Assembly (NCBI GenBank): GCA_026182355.1 | Contig: JAPFBL010000049.1 | Span: 1,426,001 to 1,490,000 of the forward strand | Source: Hermatobates lingyangjiaoensis | Taxonomy: Eukaryota; Arthropoda; Insecta; Hemiptera; Hermatobatidae | DNA length: 64,000 nucleotides | Direction: 5' to 3' | Shown here: piece by piece, positions 47,405-58,974 of the stretch | How the letters are laid out: each line of letters starts with the position of its first letter | How positions within the stretch are numbered: the stretch's first letter is position 1 | Notes under the pieces: generated by a model | Databases searched by the model: none | What the model was told of the DNA's origin: nothing | Seen by the model: the letters and a program-made list of their open reading frames with translations, nothing else | Program-made: the position numbers and the translations under genes

Positions 47405-47712
47405 TCTACATGACTTTTCTAAATAGTCACTTGAAAATAGACATCCCGAAAGCCCTGAAGTTCCTCCTAGAGTTACGCACCAAAGAAACTCCTTTCACTT
47501 CACCAGAAGGGAAAATGTATCTACAAAAAGATGCTTCTCCCTTTGGAGTCTTCTTTATTAACTTCTTTATCGGGAGAGTAGAAAAAGAAATGTTTGTCAA
47601 ATTAAATAAGCCGGCTGTCTATGCGAGGTACATAAGCGATATATTGGTTTTATTTGTAAAACCTGAAGAAATCACCAAACTTAGTAAACATTTTAAACAA
47701 CATCTAAACTAA
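47405..47712 (+). pseudogene. Penelope-like reverse transcriptase fragment, copy 2
   Basis: An open frame of about 100 codons gives part of the palm: FTSPEGKMYLQKDASPFGVF (the 'F.f.gk.Y.Q..G.pMGSP' segment), then RVEKEMF and PAVYARYISDILVLF. In active Penelope-like RTs the last motif is R-Y-V-D-D; here the first aspartate is serine (R-Y-I-S-D). The G-x-P-M-G-S motif has also decayed. The fragment is therefore catalytically dead. No conserved N-terminal RT motifs precede it. Confidence 0.85.
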
Positions 47713-47990
47713 GGTTTCAAACCCAGGCCTTTGTCTGAACGAGAAAAGTGAATGCCCTGAAAGATACAAGAAATTCACAATAATACTCATATTAAAAGGG
47801 CATTCACTCACTATAGTTATTTGATAGCATTGCACCAGGAAGTTGAGACATCTACACAAGTTCCCATTAATAATGGCTATACCAACAAAGAAGTCTCTAA
47901 AATAATTAAAAGATAATTCCAGAAATAGTACAACCCAACCAGTGAAAATAGTCCTTCGGCCATCCTATTCGTCTTTATTGTTTAATATAT
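47713..47990 (+). pseudogene. Penelope-like linker region, decayed
   Basis: One frame retains LHQEVETSTQVPINNGYTN followed by KEVSKIIKR (about 47,830-47,915), matching the 'L..E...L..vfi.NGY......k.i' region between RT and endonuclease. Other parts are frameshifted. Confidence 0.65.
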
Positions 47991-48512
47991 ATGTATAGCA
48001 TGAAGGATGCATATATGAAAGATGAGCAAACCCTCAGAACAATAGTATTAAATAATGTCATACCCACTAATGAGGAAGACAAAATTGTGCTTGCCATATA
48101 CTGTAACAGTAAAAAGACTAGGGAATTACTCAATACGCAGAGAGTTGACACCGTGGAGCTTCAACGTAGTCATCGAATATACTAACACATATGCTAAACT
48201 GGGACCTGTACAGCCCAGCAGTCGAGGTATTTTGGTCTGACTAGAACGGAGTTTTCAAGGCGTTTAACTTCCCTTATTACTGCGGGTGCTCCTAACAAAC
48301 ATACTGAAGACTGCCACGAGATGAAAATCACGCGACAGATGCTGACGGAAGGAACCGCATTGCTAAGTATTGCAGTGTCCAAGAGGCTTTCAATTTTAGA
48401 AGCTCTCTATATTAAAGAACGAAATCCCAACCTTAACATCCAGAATAGTGACTTTAATATAGTGCCTCGTCGTAAGAACTTTAATAGCAATTTTAAGATT
48501 TCAAACATTTAG
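47991..48512 (+). pseudogene. Penelope-like GIY-YIG endonuclease, frameshifted
   Basis: The frame at 47,991 reads YMKDEQTLRTIVLNNVIPT, then EDKIVLAIYCNSKKTRELL. After breaks, the frame at 48,321 reads MKITRQMLTEGTALLSIAVS then RLSILEALYIKERNPNLN, the C-terminal part of the endonuclease domain ('EAL.I....P.lN'). The central Y-I-G segment lies in the broken part near 48,180-48,300. It follows the RT fragment in the usual order, so 47.4-48.5 kb is one old element. Confidence 0.8.
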
Positions 48513-48519
48513 ATTAAGG

Positions 48520-49305
48520 CTGGCTTGCCTTATTCTAAATTGAGAGGCGGACATCCAAAGCAGGTCATAGTTTATTGTGCACCCCCTTCCACTCTACCCC
48601 CACCTTCCCGCTTCCTTTCAATCAGTAAACTTCCCATGCTTGCAACTAGTAAATAGTATATTATCTTGTTTTAATTTAGATTTGTATTGTTTATTAAATC
48701 GAAACCAGAAGATCAACTATGTGTAGGCCAAACGTTGTTAAATTAGTTATAGTAATTAAAAGATGTGTATATATATACTTTAAAATTAAATTAAGGCAGT
48801 TAAAAATACAGTTTATTAAGTAATCCTAGTTTGTTATAATCGACCCCCCACCTTTGGATTATAGTGAAATGTTCAGTTATAGTGCGTTGTGAATGTTGTG
48901 AATTTAATAAGGACATTAGAGCTAACATAGGGTAAAGTAGTACGCAAATTAGAGGCAACCAACAAAAGGTTAGTCAATCCAGAATCTGCTGCAATATTCT
49001 ATGAGAAGAGTTGCTGCCCACATACCTTAAAGTAATAATAATAATAATAATAATAATATATATGTGTGCAAGTGCCTGGATTTTATTTAAAATCTTTTTT
49101 CAAGTAAATTATTATTTTGATATGATCTATTTTTAGGTGGGTTAGGCATGAGTGATCCAGAACATTTCACAATGTCTCAAGGTGCAGGCAAAGTACACAA
49201 TGAACCATCTCCACAGCGTATAGTTCATATACTATCGATAAACTAATTCACCATATTATGGAGGGAATAACGCCCTATAATTACTTATAATGTACTCTAT
49301 GATCA
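48520..49305. other. No gene recognised; 3' flank of Penelope-like copy
   Basis: Possible untranslated 3' region of the element to about 48,850, then AT-rich DNA with an (AAT)n tract at 49,031-49,057. Confidence 0.4.
49031..49057. repeat. (AAT)n microsatellite
   Basis: Nine consecutive taa/aat triplets followed by a short TA run. Confidence 0.9.
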
Positions 49306-49315
49306 TTCATTAATG

Positions 49316-49790
49316 CAGTGCTTCTCAAACGGTGCGCCCGGGCGTATTGGTGCACCCTGGAAGGTAGCCAGGTGCGCCCCAAGATAACAGAAGATTAACT
49401 TTATATAATAGAGTTATATTTTAATTTTTGCATCATTTTAATTTATTTGAGAAAACACCAAGTATGTGGTTTTCAAGTCTGAGTCAAGTCTCGGCCACTT
49501 CATTTTTTGAACTGGAAGGTAAATTTCTTTAATCTTTAAGCATCAATGGATAATACTTCCTCTTTGCCTTTACTCGGGGATTTAAATCATTTTTACTAGC
49601 CCTCCCTCCCTCCCACTCTATCTCTCTTTCTTTCTTTTTCTTAAAAAAAACTATACATTTTAATTTCCAATCATTTTCCTGTTATCAAATCTCAGGACTA
49701 AATTTTCTATATTAAAATCAGTGATGCGCCCCAAAGTTTTGGTTTGGTTTCATAGGTGCGCCCTAAAGTATTAAAGTTCAAGAAACACTA
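49316..49790 (+). mobile_element. hAT-type MITE, 475 bp
   Basis: The left end is CAGTGCTTCTCAAAC followed by 'ggtgcgcccgggcg'. The right end, read inward, is TAGTGTTTCTTGAAC, followed after 12 bases by 'agggcgcacc'. A perfect 8-bp duplication, CATTAATG, lies at 49,308-49,315 and 49,791-49,798. The 'gtgcgccc' motif occurs several times near both ends, as subterminal repeats of hAT elements often do. Non-coding; it would need a hAT transposase in trans. Confidence 0.92.
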
Positions 49791-49860
49791 CATTAATGAT
49801 TGAATATTATCAAAGTTCCATCTTTTCGCTCATATTATACTAACTAAGGACTAGTAAAAA

Positions 49861-50207
49861 GTAATAATATACTACAACAACGAAAGTTACTGGACTCTTT
49901 GAGCATTTTGAGCTCTTTGAGTCAAAAACTCAACTCTGTCTTCCAATGTTTCGAAAATTCATATTTTCATTATCAAAACTACAAGGAAATACAAAATTTA
50001 TGATTAGGAAATAAAAAAAATTGGATTAAAACATAGAAGAAATGATATTATATAAACAAACCTTAAACATATTATAAATTATTTATTTCTTTATAGTCTT
50101 GATAATGAAAATACACATTTTTGAAACCTCAGAAGACAGAGTTGAGTTTTTGACCAGACAACCCTCAAAACAGTTCAGGAACTTCAGTTGTTGTAGTGTA
50201 TTATTCC
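49861..50207. repeat. Long inverted repeat, about 120-bp arms
   Basis: The left arm (49,861-49,985) pairs with the right arm (50,090-50,207) over nearly its whole length, including 'gtcaaaaactcaactctgtc' and 'tattttcattatcaa', around a loop of ~105 bp. A 17-base direct repeat, 'ttccatcttttcgctca' / '...gttca', lies just outside (49,816 and 50,206). The small ORF at 50,099 lies in the right arm. It looks like a fold-back element or a hairpin made by local inverted duplication. Confidence 0.8.
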
Positions 50208-50284
50208 ATCTTTTCGTTCAATTGCGTAGTATCCTTAAATTCAGTCCATTTCGATATTTTTCAGAAGGTGTAAACCATCAATGA

Positions 50285-51480
50285 ATGATAATGAGGTATA
50301 TGCTACACTATGGATTGGCAAATTTATCATAGTTGATATATCTTACTAGTAATAATAATTTCATTAGAAATGCGCTTACTAATAGTTCAGCTGAATGTAT
50401 ACGGTTGGTGATTGGTTCGGTATAACAACAAAAAATGGAACACACTGTATATTGTAATATTATAAAAATAAAAATTTGGAATATCAGTAGAGAATTAAAT
50501 AGTCTTTTGAAGTTAAAGCTGCTAAAAATGTAAAATTTAAATAACATGTTGATATGTTCAACATCATTAAAAACGATGGTGAATACTCAGGAATCCTACA
50601 TGTTACGTTTGTAAAAGAAATGATACTTTCTGATTTCAGAGGGGTCATAATGTTGACCCCTCTCTTACGAGTCATGTTTAAAGTTAATAATTCATATTTT
50701 AAGTTAATATTATAACAGATAAGTTTTTATCAGGTGATTTAAAACTGTTCTAATGTAGATTATGAAACATTAAACACCAAATGGGAAAAGTTCACTTTCG
50801 AAGACAATAAACTGAAAAAGTACCAGAGAAACTTAGGTGTACTGTTTCAAAATAAAAATGTGATGATAAGCAATGATATTCTTTACTGTCAAATTTAATG
50901 ACGCACTTCACGCTGCAGCCTGCTGAAGGAATACTTTCATTATTAAATAATTCTGAAGCGAAATGGTATATTACTGAAAACATAACACTGACGGCTTTTT
51001 TATAATCTGAAGGTTTATTTACTGACTCTAACTGAACAAAATGGAAACAATGCCCAGAATTAATTGAATGCATTATAAGAAGGCCTTATACAACAATAAT
51101 ATTTAACAAGGATCTACTTCCCAAAATGTTAGTCTACTTCCCTCTATAATAATTTGTTTACTTATTAATTTTGAGAATTTGTTATTTATTCATCGAATTG
51201 TTGCTTTGGATTTGTTCCTTTGAGCTTGTTATTTCTCATCATTATTTTCACCATAGCCGCTTTGCATCCTGGTTTAAGCAGTCTCTGCTAGTAAAACTAT
51301 CTTCTAGTCAAAATCTAACAATAGCAGCCATGATAACGATTATAGAAACCCTTACTGTGCGATATAAATTTGCCTACTAATGAATAACGTGCAAATTCTG
51401 CTAAACCAAGGATGTAAAAAAATAAAAAATAGGTACAACTACAAGATTGTAGAGAAAAAGTGGCAGGGACAGGGACAGGT
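50285..51480. other. No supported gene; unassigned ORFs
   Basis: Minus-strand frames at 50,308-50,675 and 50,792-51,073 (93 codons) are open but show no domain, no good splice sites and no neighbours in order. 50,792-51,073 has slightly coding-like composition (C-V-I-K-F-D-S-K-E-Y-H-C). I cannot assign either. Confidence 0.35.
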
Positions 51481-51539
51481 CAATATGATCTAAACATTAA
51501 TGTTGTTCTTTTTCAATTTCAAAAAAAAAAAAACGTATT

Positions 51540-51810
51540 TATATATTGGACTAATTAAATAAAATGGTTCATTAAATTACGAGTAATTAATATTTTTCAA
51601 GAACATTCTGTGTTTAATGCTATTGTTTTTAATTTTAAAAAAATAACTCGTATGTTTGTATTGGGGTAAGTGTGAAGACCAAATAAAATGGTTTATTAGA
51701 TGAATTATTATTTTTGAAAAGCAAAATTTGTGCTCATTATTGCCATTAATTTTAAAAGAAATATCTTGCATGTGATTATTTAGAATAATTGTGAAGATCA
51801 AATAGAATGT
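51540..51810. repeat. Two tandem units of about 118-140 bp
   Basis: 'aaataaaatggttcatta', then 'attaatatttttcaagaaca', 'taatt.taaaa.aaata', 'ggtaagtgtgaagacc', is followed by a second, diverged round beginning 'aaataaaatggtttatta' (51,682) and a third start 'aaatagaatg' at 51,799. It is a decayed short tandem array. Confidence 0.6.
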
Positions 51811-51844
51811 TTACAAGCTGACGAATACGGGATTGTGTTAATAA

Positions 51845-51876
51845 AAACAAAGATATATGTAATGATATTACATATA
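51845..51876. repeat. Short palindrome
   Basis: 'gatatatgtaat' and its complement 'attacatatatc' around a 3-base loop, near 51,851-51,877. Confidence 0.7.
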
Positions 51877-51889
51877 TCATTTTAAACTT

Positions 51890-52170
51890 TTAAGATCATG
51901 AACTAGGATTAAAATGGTCTAATATAGTTTGGCGGTAATATTTTGTATTATGGTCATTAGTATTTTTGATACAAGAATTGTATGGCTGGGTTAAAAAATC
52001 GTTTATTTACATTTCACAGTCCTAAAAAAATCTAGAGTGACCCACACTCAAATTTACTATAACTAAAAGTATTGTCCAAATTGCTGACAAATTTAATTTA
52101 GAGCTATTTTAACTGGCTATCATATATTTAGCCTTAAATTACCAAATACTCCACTAAAATTATTAGCAAA
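51890..52170 (+). repeat. Dispersed duplicate with family E-like 5' end, copy 1
   Basis: Matches 53,695-53,990 over its length: 'gatcatgaactagga', 'ttagtatttttgata', 'attgtatggctgg', then the hairpin GAGTG-accca-CACTC, 'aaatttactata', 'gacaaatttaatttagagct'. The hairpin and subterminal motif are those of family E, but the sequence on both sides differs from copies A-C. It is therefore a related subfamily, or a larger repeat that has captured the E end. Confidence 0.6.
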
Positions 52171-52199
52171 ATTGTAGACAATAGATTTTTGTACCTAAA

Positions 52200-52400
52200 A
52201 AAATATATTTTTAGAAACAAAATATATATTAAAAAACACAAAAAAATTTTAAATATATATTTTGTGAATAATATTGTTGTTTTCACGTCGGAAAAAAATT
52301 GGTATGTGTCTATGGGGAGAGAGCGCCATAACAGACTGTTTAGAAGCCAAGAAGGCGCCTGCCTGAGAAAGTTTGGGAAGCACTGATCTAAACTTTGAAT
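52200..52400. other. Possible solo hAT end
   Basis: 'gagaaagtttgggaagcactg' ends at 52,385. Read inward this is CAGTGCTTCCCAAACT, close to the ends of the hAT elements at 49,316 and 35,606. No partner end was confirmed. The ORF pair at 52,189/52,249 is noise. Confidence 0.35.
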
Positions 52401-52603
52401 TGATTAATTTCACGGGCAAAGCTACAATCAATGAGAATAGCATGTTACGATCCCGTCAAAATCTATTAATACAAAAGAAGTGAAATCAGTTAATGTCTAG
52501 TATTTACTCATTCAGGTAAAATTGAATCAAATGAAAGCTTCAAAACAAATGTTTATACATTCAATGCGTTTCAAACATGTAGTACTCTTCTTCATATTAT
52601 ACT

Positions 52604-52650
52604 AGCTGTTGTTATAGATGGTTAAGTGTACTCTCATCTATAACAACTAC
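52604..52650. repeat. Hairpin with 13-bp stem
   Basis: 'gttgttatagatg' (52,608-52,620) and 'catctataacaac' (52,635-52,647) pair around a 14-base loop. 'acatgtag' occurs on both sides of it (52,575 and 52,650). Confidence 0.65.
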
Positions 52651-53197
52651 ATGTAGAAGAATATTCCGCGCTGACACAGTTGTTAGTGCAAACTTTCATA
52701 TAATTTTTTGAAAACCTTCTAATATGCTTTCTATTTCCTAGTGTTTCTCGATTATACTTAACAATCAAACCATGTATTATAACAATGTGTTAGTCTCTAA
52801 ATATTCAAATTGATCTTACGACTAAAAATCAGTATTTATCAACTTAATTTCAGTAGACAGGAAAAATGTTAATTTTAGCTTAGGTAGGTTCTGCTGATTT
52901 AATTTCTTCTTATAGTTTAAAAATGATTGTATATTTAGAAACCCACAACCAGTGAGAGCTGACATTTTTTGTTCATGTTTATCTTGAAAGTAACCTATAT
53001 CTAATTGTAACGCAGTAAACGTCCTGCAGATGCTACGCACAATGTAAATTATACGAAAAAATACGAAAAATGGTAATCACAGAAACTATTCAGAACCTAA
53101 TGGCTCACTTTGTACGAGGACAAATCAAAAGGTTTTTTATTATTATTGTTTTCTTTCAGCAGGTATAATTTTAAAGCAAAAAAAAAATTATACTAAC

Positions 53198-53261
53198 TTT
53201 TCATCCTCAACATCTGGAATGGTGGTCTCAACAAGCAGATAGGCTCCATTCAGTTTTGTTC
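53198..53261 (-). CDS. RRM-protein gene, coding exon 2
   Basis: 64 nt on the minus strand. The acceptor is tatttctttcAG before 53,261 and the donor AA|GTTAGTA after 53,198. Read from phase 1, as left by exon 1, it encodes (G)TKLNGAYLLVETTIPDVEDE and leaves in phase 2. Joined to exon 1 it gives ERLNG-TKLNG-AYLLVE, the canonical end of an RRM (helix 2, the L-N-G turn, then strand 4 with L-x-V-E). That the frame, phase and domain all complete each other across two segments 7.4 kb apart is strong evidence for splicing. The acidic tail begins after the domain. Confidence 0.82.
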
Positions 53262-53694
53262 CTGAAAGAAATAGTTGTAAATAAACATACATTAAATTCA
53301 GTATTTCAATTATTATTTAAATCAAAAAGTACTTGTTAAAATTTTCGGCCTTGAAAATTTACTTTTATAGAAATTAAAGAAAGTCATTCATTTAGTTGTT
53401 GTAAATATGTTAAATATAGTTTCTAAAGGAATTCACATTGTTCAAATTTTGATTACCTCAGAGAATACGACAAATGATAATCACATAAACTATACAGAAC
53501 CTAATGGCTCATTTTGTAAAATCAAACATTTTCTAAAATGTCTGAGTGGAATCTCTCATATCAAAAGCAAAACTCTATATAAAGTATAATTTGCATATTT
53601 TCATTATGCGACAATTTAAGATCTCGCATTTACATTTCTGTGGGAAGTTTAAAAGGCGTTACATACGCAGAGGTTTGGTTACATTTAAGATATT

Positions 53695-53990
53695 AAACTT
53701 TTATGACCATGAACTAGAATTACAATGGCATAATATATTTTAGTAGTAATATTTTTTTATTATGGTCTTTAGTACTTTTGATACACACATTGTATAACTG
53801 GTTTAAAAAATCATTTATTTACCTTCCACATAAAAGCAATTAACCATAAATAAATTTAGAGTGGCCCAAACTCAAATTTACTATAGGTAAAGGTATGTCA
53901 GAATTGTTGACAAATTTAATTTGGAGCTATTCTAAACTGGCTGGAATTTATTTAGACTTAAATTACGAAATAACACTCAAAGGATAAGTA
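53695..53990 (+). repeat. Dispersed duplicate with family E-like 5' end, copy 2
   Basis: Partner of 51,890-52,170, about 1.8 kb away in the same orientation. The hairpin here is GAGTGGCCCAAACTC, with the last base pair of the stem lost. The following 'aaatttactataggtaaag' and 'gacaaatttaatttggagct' are kept. Confidence 0.6.
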
Positions 53991-54489
53991 TATTTAAAAT
54001 TGTAACCATATGCACCACACAGGTTTAAAGCAGTCAATCTCTGCTAAAGGACATGTACAATCAAGAATAGTATGCTAAGATTTATGTTTTAGAATAGTAT
54101 TCAGCATAGCATGATAAACATTTTAAAATTTCAGAAATAAAATTGCAGATATTTAGAAATTGGTTAGATATTTAGAAATACGTAAAATTTTTAGAGTTTG
54201 AATTAATTTGTTCTCATTTAATCCTAATATTTGTTCACAAAATCTGTAAAATTTCAACTTCTTAGATTTACTAGTTGTGGTAAAACAGTGTCTAAAGACA
54301 TGTAATGGACAATGAAGTGCACTTCTTTTAAGAAAATATTTCCAAAAACTATTCAATACGTCTACACTGTAAAGACTATTTTTCGATAAAATTTAAAAAT
54401 GATAACACGCCATGACCTGTAGCAGGTTACAATCTTTTTCAATACACATCCACTCTCATGCACCATTAGACATACTGAGTGTTGGTCCA

Positions 54490-55175
54490 GCCAAAAGAAA
54501 ATTCAGAAATTGACACAGAGGACGACCTTAAAACGTGTCAGAATTTCGGAGGCCCGGCTGAATGAGTTGGTCAATGGGTCTAACGATTTCAAATCGAATA
54601 AAACAAGTACAGTGCTTTCTACCGATGATTCATCTGTTATTTGTCAAGATTTTGAGGACATCATTTTTTTTCTGTACTTTGCTTGCAGTAAAATAAAAAT
54701 TTTCAGACTTTATATGGAAACAATTTTAGCAATTGCAGCTTAAGACTTAATATTACACTATTTTTGCAAAAATTGTACACATCTTAGTTTGAAATAACAA
54801 TTAGAATTATGTTCAACTATGAATTGATAATAGTAGCAGGTTTCAGATAATTGAAACTCTTATCTGCATTATCTTGCTTAATATGTCCATGCCATCAAAT
54901 TGTTATGCATTTTAATGTATATTCCAATGGATTTGCGTATTTATACTGAAAAGACATTCCAGTAGGGAAAGAGTTATTGAGTTCTGTATGAAGATAGCAA
55001 TAATTGCAAAATTTTATGTATGCACCACGTGTCATAATTTATGCAAACGAGACGGCACAGAAATTTGGCTGACCAGTTGAATGGGTTAGTGGATTCAACC
55101 ATTTCAAATCGAATAAAAAGAACCTTGATGCTTTCCACCGATTATTCCTCGGTAGTGCAAACGCTTGGGCACTGT
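54490..55175 (+). repeat. Two diverged copies of a protein-like segment
   Basis: 54,530-54,640 and 55,045-55,155 share 'ggctga', 'gaatgggttagt/gagttggtcaatgggt', 'tttcaaatcgaataaaa', 'gctttc.accgatgattc'. The first copy lies in a 77-codon frame (54,510-54,743) with EARLNELVNGSNDF then STDDSSVICQDFED; the second is frameshifted. This may be a decayed exon or transposon frame duplicated about 510 bp apart. No family is recognised. Confidence 0.5.
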
Positions 55176-55639
55176 ATGCAAGATCATAAGATATCTTAAC
55201 CTTATCATTTTTCCCACTCACGTTTTCAAAATTTAATCAATTTTTCAGAATTTCTTACAGATATAACTTTCATATCTACCATTTATTTTCCCATATGCTA
55301 GGGAAAGTTATCTGATTTTAGAGAAAAACAATATGAATTCGTTGTTGTTGTCATACCTGTACCATCAGTATACCAAGTCAAAACCTATTCACTTTATGGA
55401 TACCTCTTCAATATACACCCCTCCCTTTAAGGACGACTAATTAAGGTTTAAAAATTGAAAAGTACATTACATTTTATATCTTATGAAAGGAGAACAAATG
55501 TTTAGTTGGGACAACAAAAGATCCATTTTCAATTAATACATTTTTAATTTGTTATAGGAATAGTATACTAATTATTTAGTAATAGTATAATAGTGCTAAT
55601 GGTATACTAATAGTCGAGATTTGGACATTTTGTATATTT

Positions 55640-56345
55640 TGTGGTTCCTAAAGTTCTTTTCTTGACGTTTAAATAGTCTACTGTATGTATGTACGTGGAT
55701 GAGTGTGCATCCAAAATTTGTGGGCAATTGACACCAATTGATTGATCTGATTAATATTTTACACAAAAATGGTTTTTAAAATGTAAATACACACTATTAT
55801 TTTTGGGAAATATTGCCTCACGGTAGGGTAATATTTTTGAGTAAAATGTTCTCTTTAGAAACTTTTTTTCTCCTAATCTACTAATTCCTTGAGTGTTGGA
55901 AATTTAGGATTATTATAAAACTAATATCTGCAGTAAGAACAAAAAATTGAGAACTTTTCATAAATAGGAAAGGTAGTTAGTTTTTGAACACAATACAGAT
56001 CATCATTTTGGAGGGATTTTTATGAAATTATATTTAAAAATAAAATCTTATAAGATGATGTGTGAAATATTTTTTTTAAAATTACAGAGCAAAAAAGAGA
56101 TTTATAATACATTTTATAATTTAAGAAAACTATCTTTCTACGCTAAATGACTAAATGTATAAATATGCAAGTTTTTAGCAAAACTAAAAATGAAATTAGT
56201 ATTTTCCTAAAAAAATTCAAGAAATTCTGATCACTACAAAAAGTCATTTAGCTATATAAATTGAAATTCAACTTGGACTAATTGATAACCTGTTGTTTGA
56301 TTTCTTCATATTGATTTTTTCTCAGAACTTAAGACAATCAGAATT
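55640..56345 (-). repeat. Family E fragment, inverted
   Basis: The minus strand gives the 3' half of family E: 'gtggatgagtgtgcatcc', 'attttacacaaaaatgg', 'gaaatattgcctcacgg', 'tctcctaatctactaatt'. It is diverged and has no termini. Confidence 0.5.
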
Positions 56346-56349
56346 TTTT

Positions 56350-58970
56350 TTTAAGGCTTAGTACAAAAAAAATGAAGAAAAGATGTTTTAATGATTTGAT
56401 GTGAAATTCAAGAAAAATAAAATACTTAAAGCTGTATAAACAAACGCCTAACAACTTCATATTATATCATACTCTCCAAGATTGTTGTCTGCCAAGAATG
56501 ATACAATCAATCTACATATCATACCGTTTGAAATATCTAATTTTCAGACTTAGTGTGCTTAGCAACTCCATTATTTTTAGGTACTATTAGAACATGGAAA
56601 TTGTACTTTTTTTTATCATTTTTTGCAATACCTACTATTTGTAGGCTACATAGAGAGACTCTATACACTTAAAATTTGTTGTTAAAATTGTCATTCTTCG
56701 AATACGTCATGAGCTTGCAATATTAGATGAGAAATATTGCATTAAAAATAACAAAAGTTTAATTTATAAAAACATGAGAAGTTTTGGATGAAAAAACATC
56801 TTCATACCAGGCAATTTACCTATCACAAGGACGGATCGACAGAAACAATTTAAAAAATTTCATTATTAAATAGAAAAATCTTTAAGGCTTAGAAGAATTA
56901 CATTGGACTTCATGGATATGGAATAGCGTTCTGACAGCACATCATTTATATCCATTGAATTGGCAAGAATACATAGATGTATAAGTCCAGAATCTTCAGA
57001 ATTGGTTAATACAATCAAAGAGAAATGCCATAAGTGTAGGATTTGACAGGGAGTGTCAAAGTGACCACAAATACTCACAAGGGTTGGAAGCTTCATGGTT
57101 TCAAAAAAGTAGCCCCTGTCTTGTACACTGATAAAAATTAATAAAAAATTGTATAAATAAGTACTTTCATTAGGGTTCCTGGGGAATGATGAATGAACTC
57201 TATGGAATAGATTAAATAATGGATGAAGAAGAGACAGGTAACAAGTGGGTAAAACCAACACGTCTAATTTGGTTTAAACACTCATTCCAACTGAAATTTC
57301 ATTTCAAAGAAAGTACTATATATTCAAAGGAAGGGTTTATAAATATATGTGGAATATGAAGCAGTAATTTATGATCTTAACAAGCTTTGATAACATGACT
57401 TTTGAAAAACTGAAATTAGTAAAAGACAATTATTTAAGGAGAATTGACTCCTTAATTGAATTGAATTCACTCCTCCTTGATTGAATTTTAAGATTGATTG
57501 AAAGACACTATTTTAGTATTTGAAATAAATATATTTCATTTTACTATATCTATATGAACAACTCCGTTGTGTTTTTCCTCTTTTCTAGGTAATTCTTTTT
57601 TTCTATCTTATGAAATAACTTAACAGATTCTTTTTGTTATAAAGTTTGTAATAAGTTTTACGGGATTTTTATAGTACAAACGTCAATATTAATCAAGTGA
57701 ACAGGTAGGTATATGCACTGTCCGTTGGTTTTCCCATTGATTGAAATGCTCCATATTTTAAAGATGGCTCCATCAAGCTAGTCGTCAACAGTAACTTCTA
57801 TCAATCCTAAGTTTTCACTCAGCAACACAAAGGATATCAGGACCTATGACTTTTAGACCGAGACAAAACACCTGAACAATTAAGCCACGGAAACACCCTT
57901 CATTGTATTGAGTACTTCTGGTATTAATTTTTCGCAGTACTTTATTATGCATGAGCAGGAACTTTTAAACAAATTGTGGGAAGTCGGTTTAGTTCTTTTT
58001 TAAATGTATATTTTTAATTTAGTGGTATTGTTGTAGTTTTAGAAACATTTGGTAACTGTACATTTGGAAATTAATTGTGCAATCGAGACCAAGATGTGGA
58101 TGGTCAATGAACTTTGGTAGGCCTAGAAAGAGCACTAGGTAAATGTTTTTTCAGGGTTATTTAAAAATGATGCAAAAATCAGCTTAAGACAATAAAATAT
58201 CTATACTTCTTGAAACAAACAAACGCATGGACTGTTGTAAATTTAAAAATTACTTTAGTCACATCTGTAACTATTCCATCCAGTCAAAACTTTCACATAA
58301 ACGTACAATCATTTTGTACATTGCAAAAAAATAAACTATTATGGAAAGGTCGAAGCTGCAATGTACTATCCACAATCAGTTTGACTCTTAGTTTTCCGTA
58401 TATATGTCGTGGCTTCAGATTTATTTTGATGATAGACTCAAGGCACTTCTGAGGACTCTGTATAGCTTTTAGAGCCATTTATTTTACGCACATTGAACTA
58501 GCATACATTGGTGTATATCTTATGTTTTAGGAAGATGAAGTTTGGTAGAAAATATTTATTTTAAAGGGCAAGTAAAAGAACAGTCTATCTTCTAAAGGTA
58601 TTTTCGCTGAGTGAATATTTGATTCAGTTCTAAGGACAAATACATTTTCTTCTATGTACTAATAATTTACCCTGCACTGATATTGCTCACATGAAAATCA
58701 AGAAATAGAAACACATTCTCATGATTTATGTTATTAAACGAAACCAATTATAGGTCTGTATTAAAATATTATTTAATTTAATTTAGTTTATGAGTTCTAA
58801 AAATAAAAAAATCTCAAAAAAGATAATTTATCTCACTCACTTACATAAAGGGTTTCCTCTAATTTATTATGATTTTCCTGCTAGAACAGAGTTTGTTACT
58901 ATTCAGAACAAAATATTTTTTTTTTTTGTTTTCCTAATACCATTAACTCGTGAATGGGATTGCTTTCATA
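56350..58970. other. No supported gene
   Basis: AT-rich intronic DNA. The minus ORF of 131 codons at 56,866-57,261 contains a 49-nt exon-like piece (57,127-57,079; acceptor ttttatcAG, donor CTT|GTGAGTAT), but its only open phase does not fit between the RRM exons. The frame at 58,293-58,478 has no motif. Confidence 0.4.
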
Positions 58971-58974
58971 AAAA

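Noticed and set aside
50792..51073. 93-codon minus ORF
   Set aside because: No domain or supporting splice sites. Length is within chance in a 64-kb window, although its composition is slightly coding-like.
51489..52393. hAT element ending at 52,385 with 8-bp duplication ATCTAAAC
   Set aside because: The octamer recurs at 51,489, but the sequence next to it there does not match the expected inverted end, so the left boundary is unsupported.
57079..57127. 49-nt exon-like piece on the minus strand inside the RRM gene intron
   Set aside because: The splice sites look good, but the only open phase needs entry in phase 2, while exon 1 leaves in phase 1. The two RRM exons already join perfectly without it.
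56866..57261. 131-codon minus ORF
   Set aside because: No recognisable domain, ends in low-complexity sequence, and lies in an intron filled with repeats.
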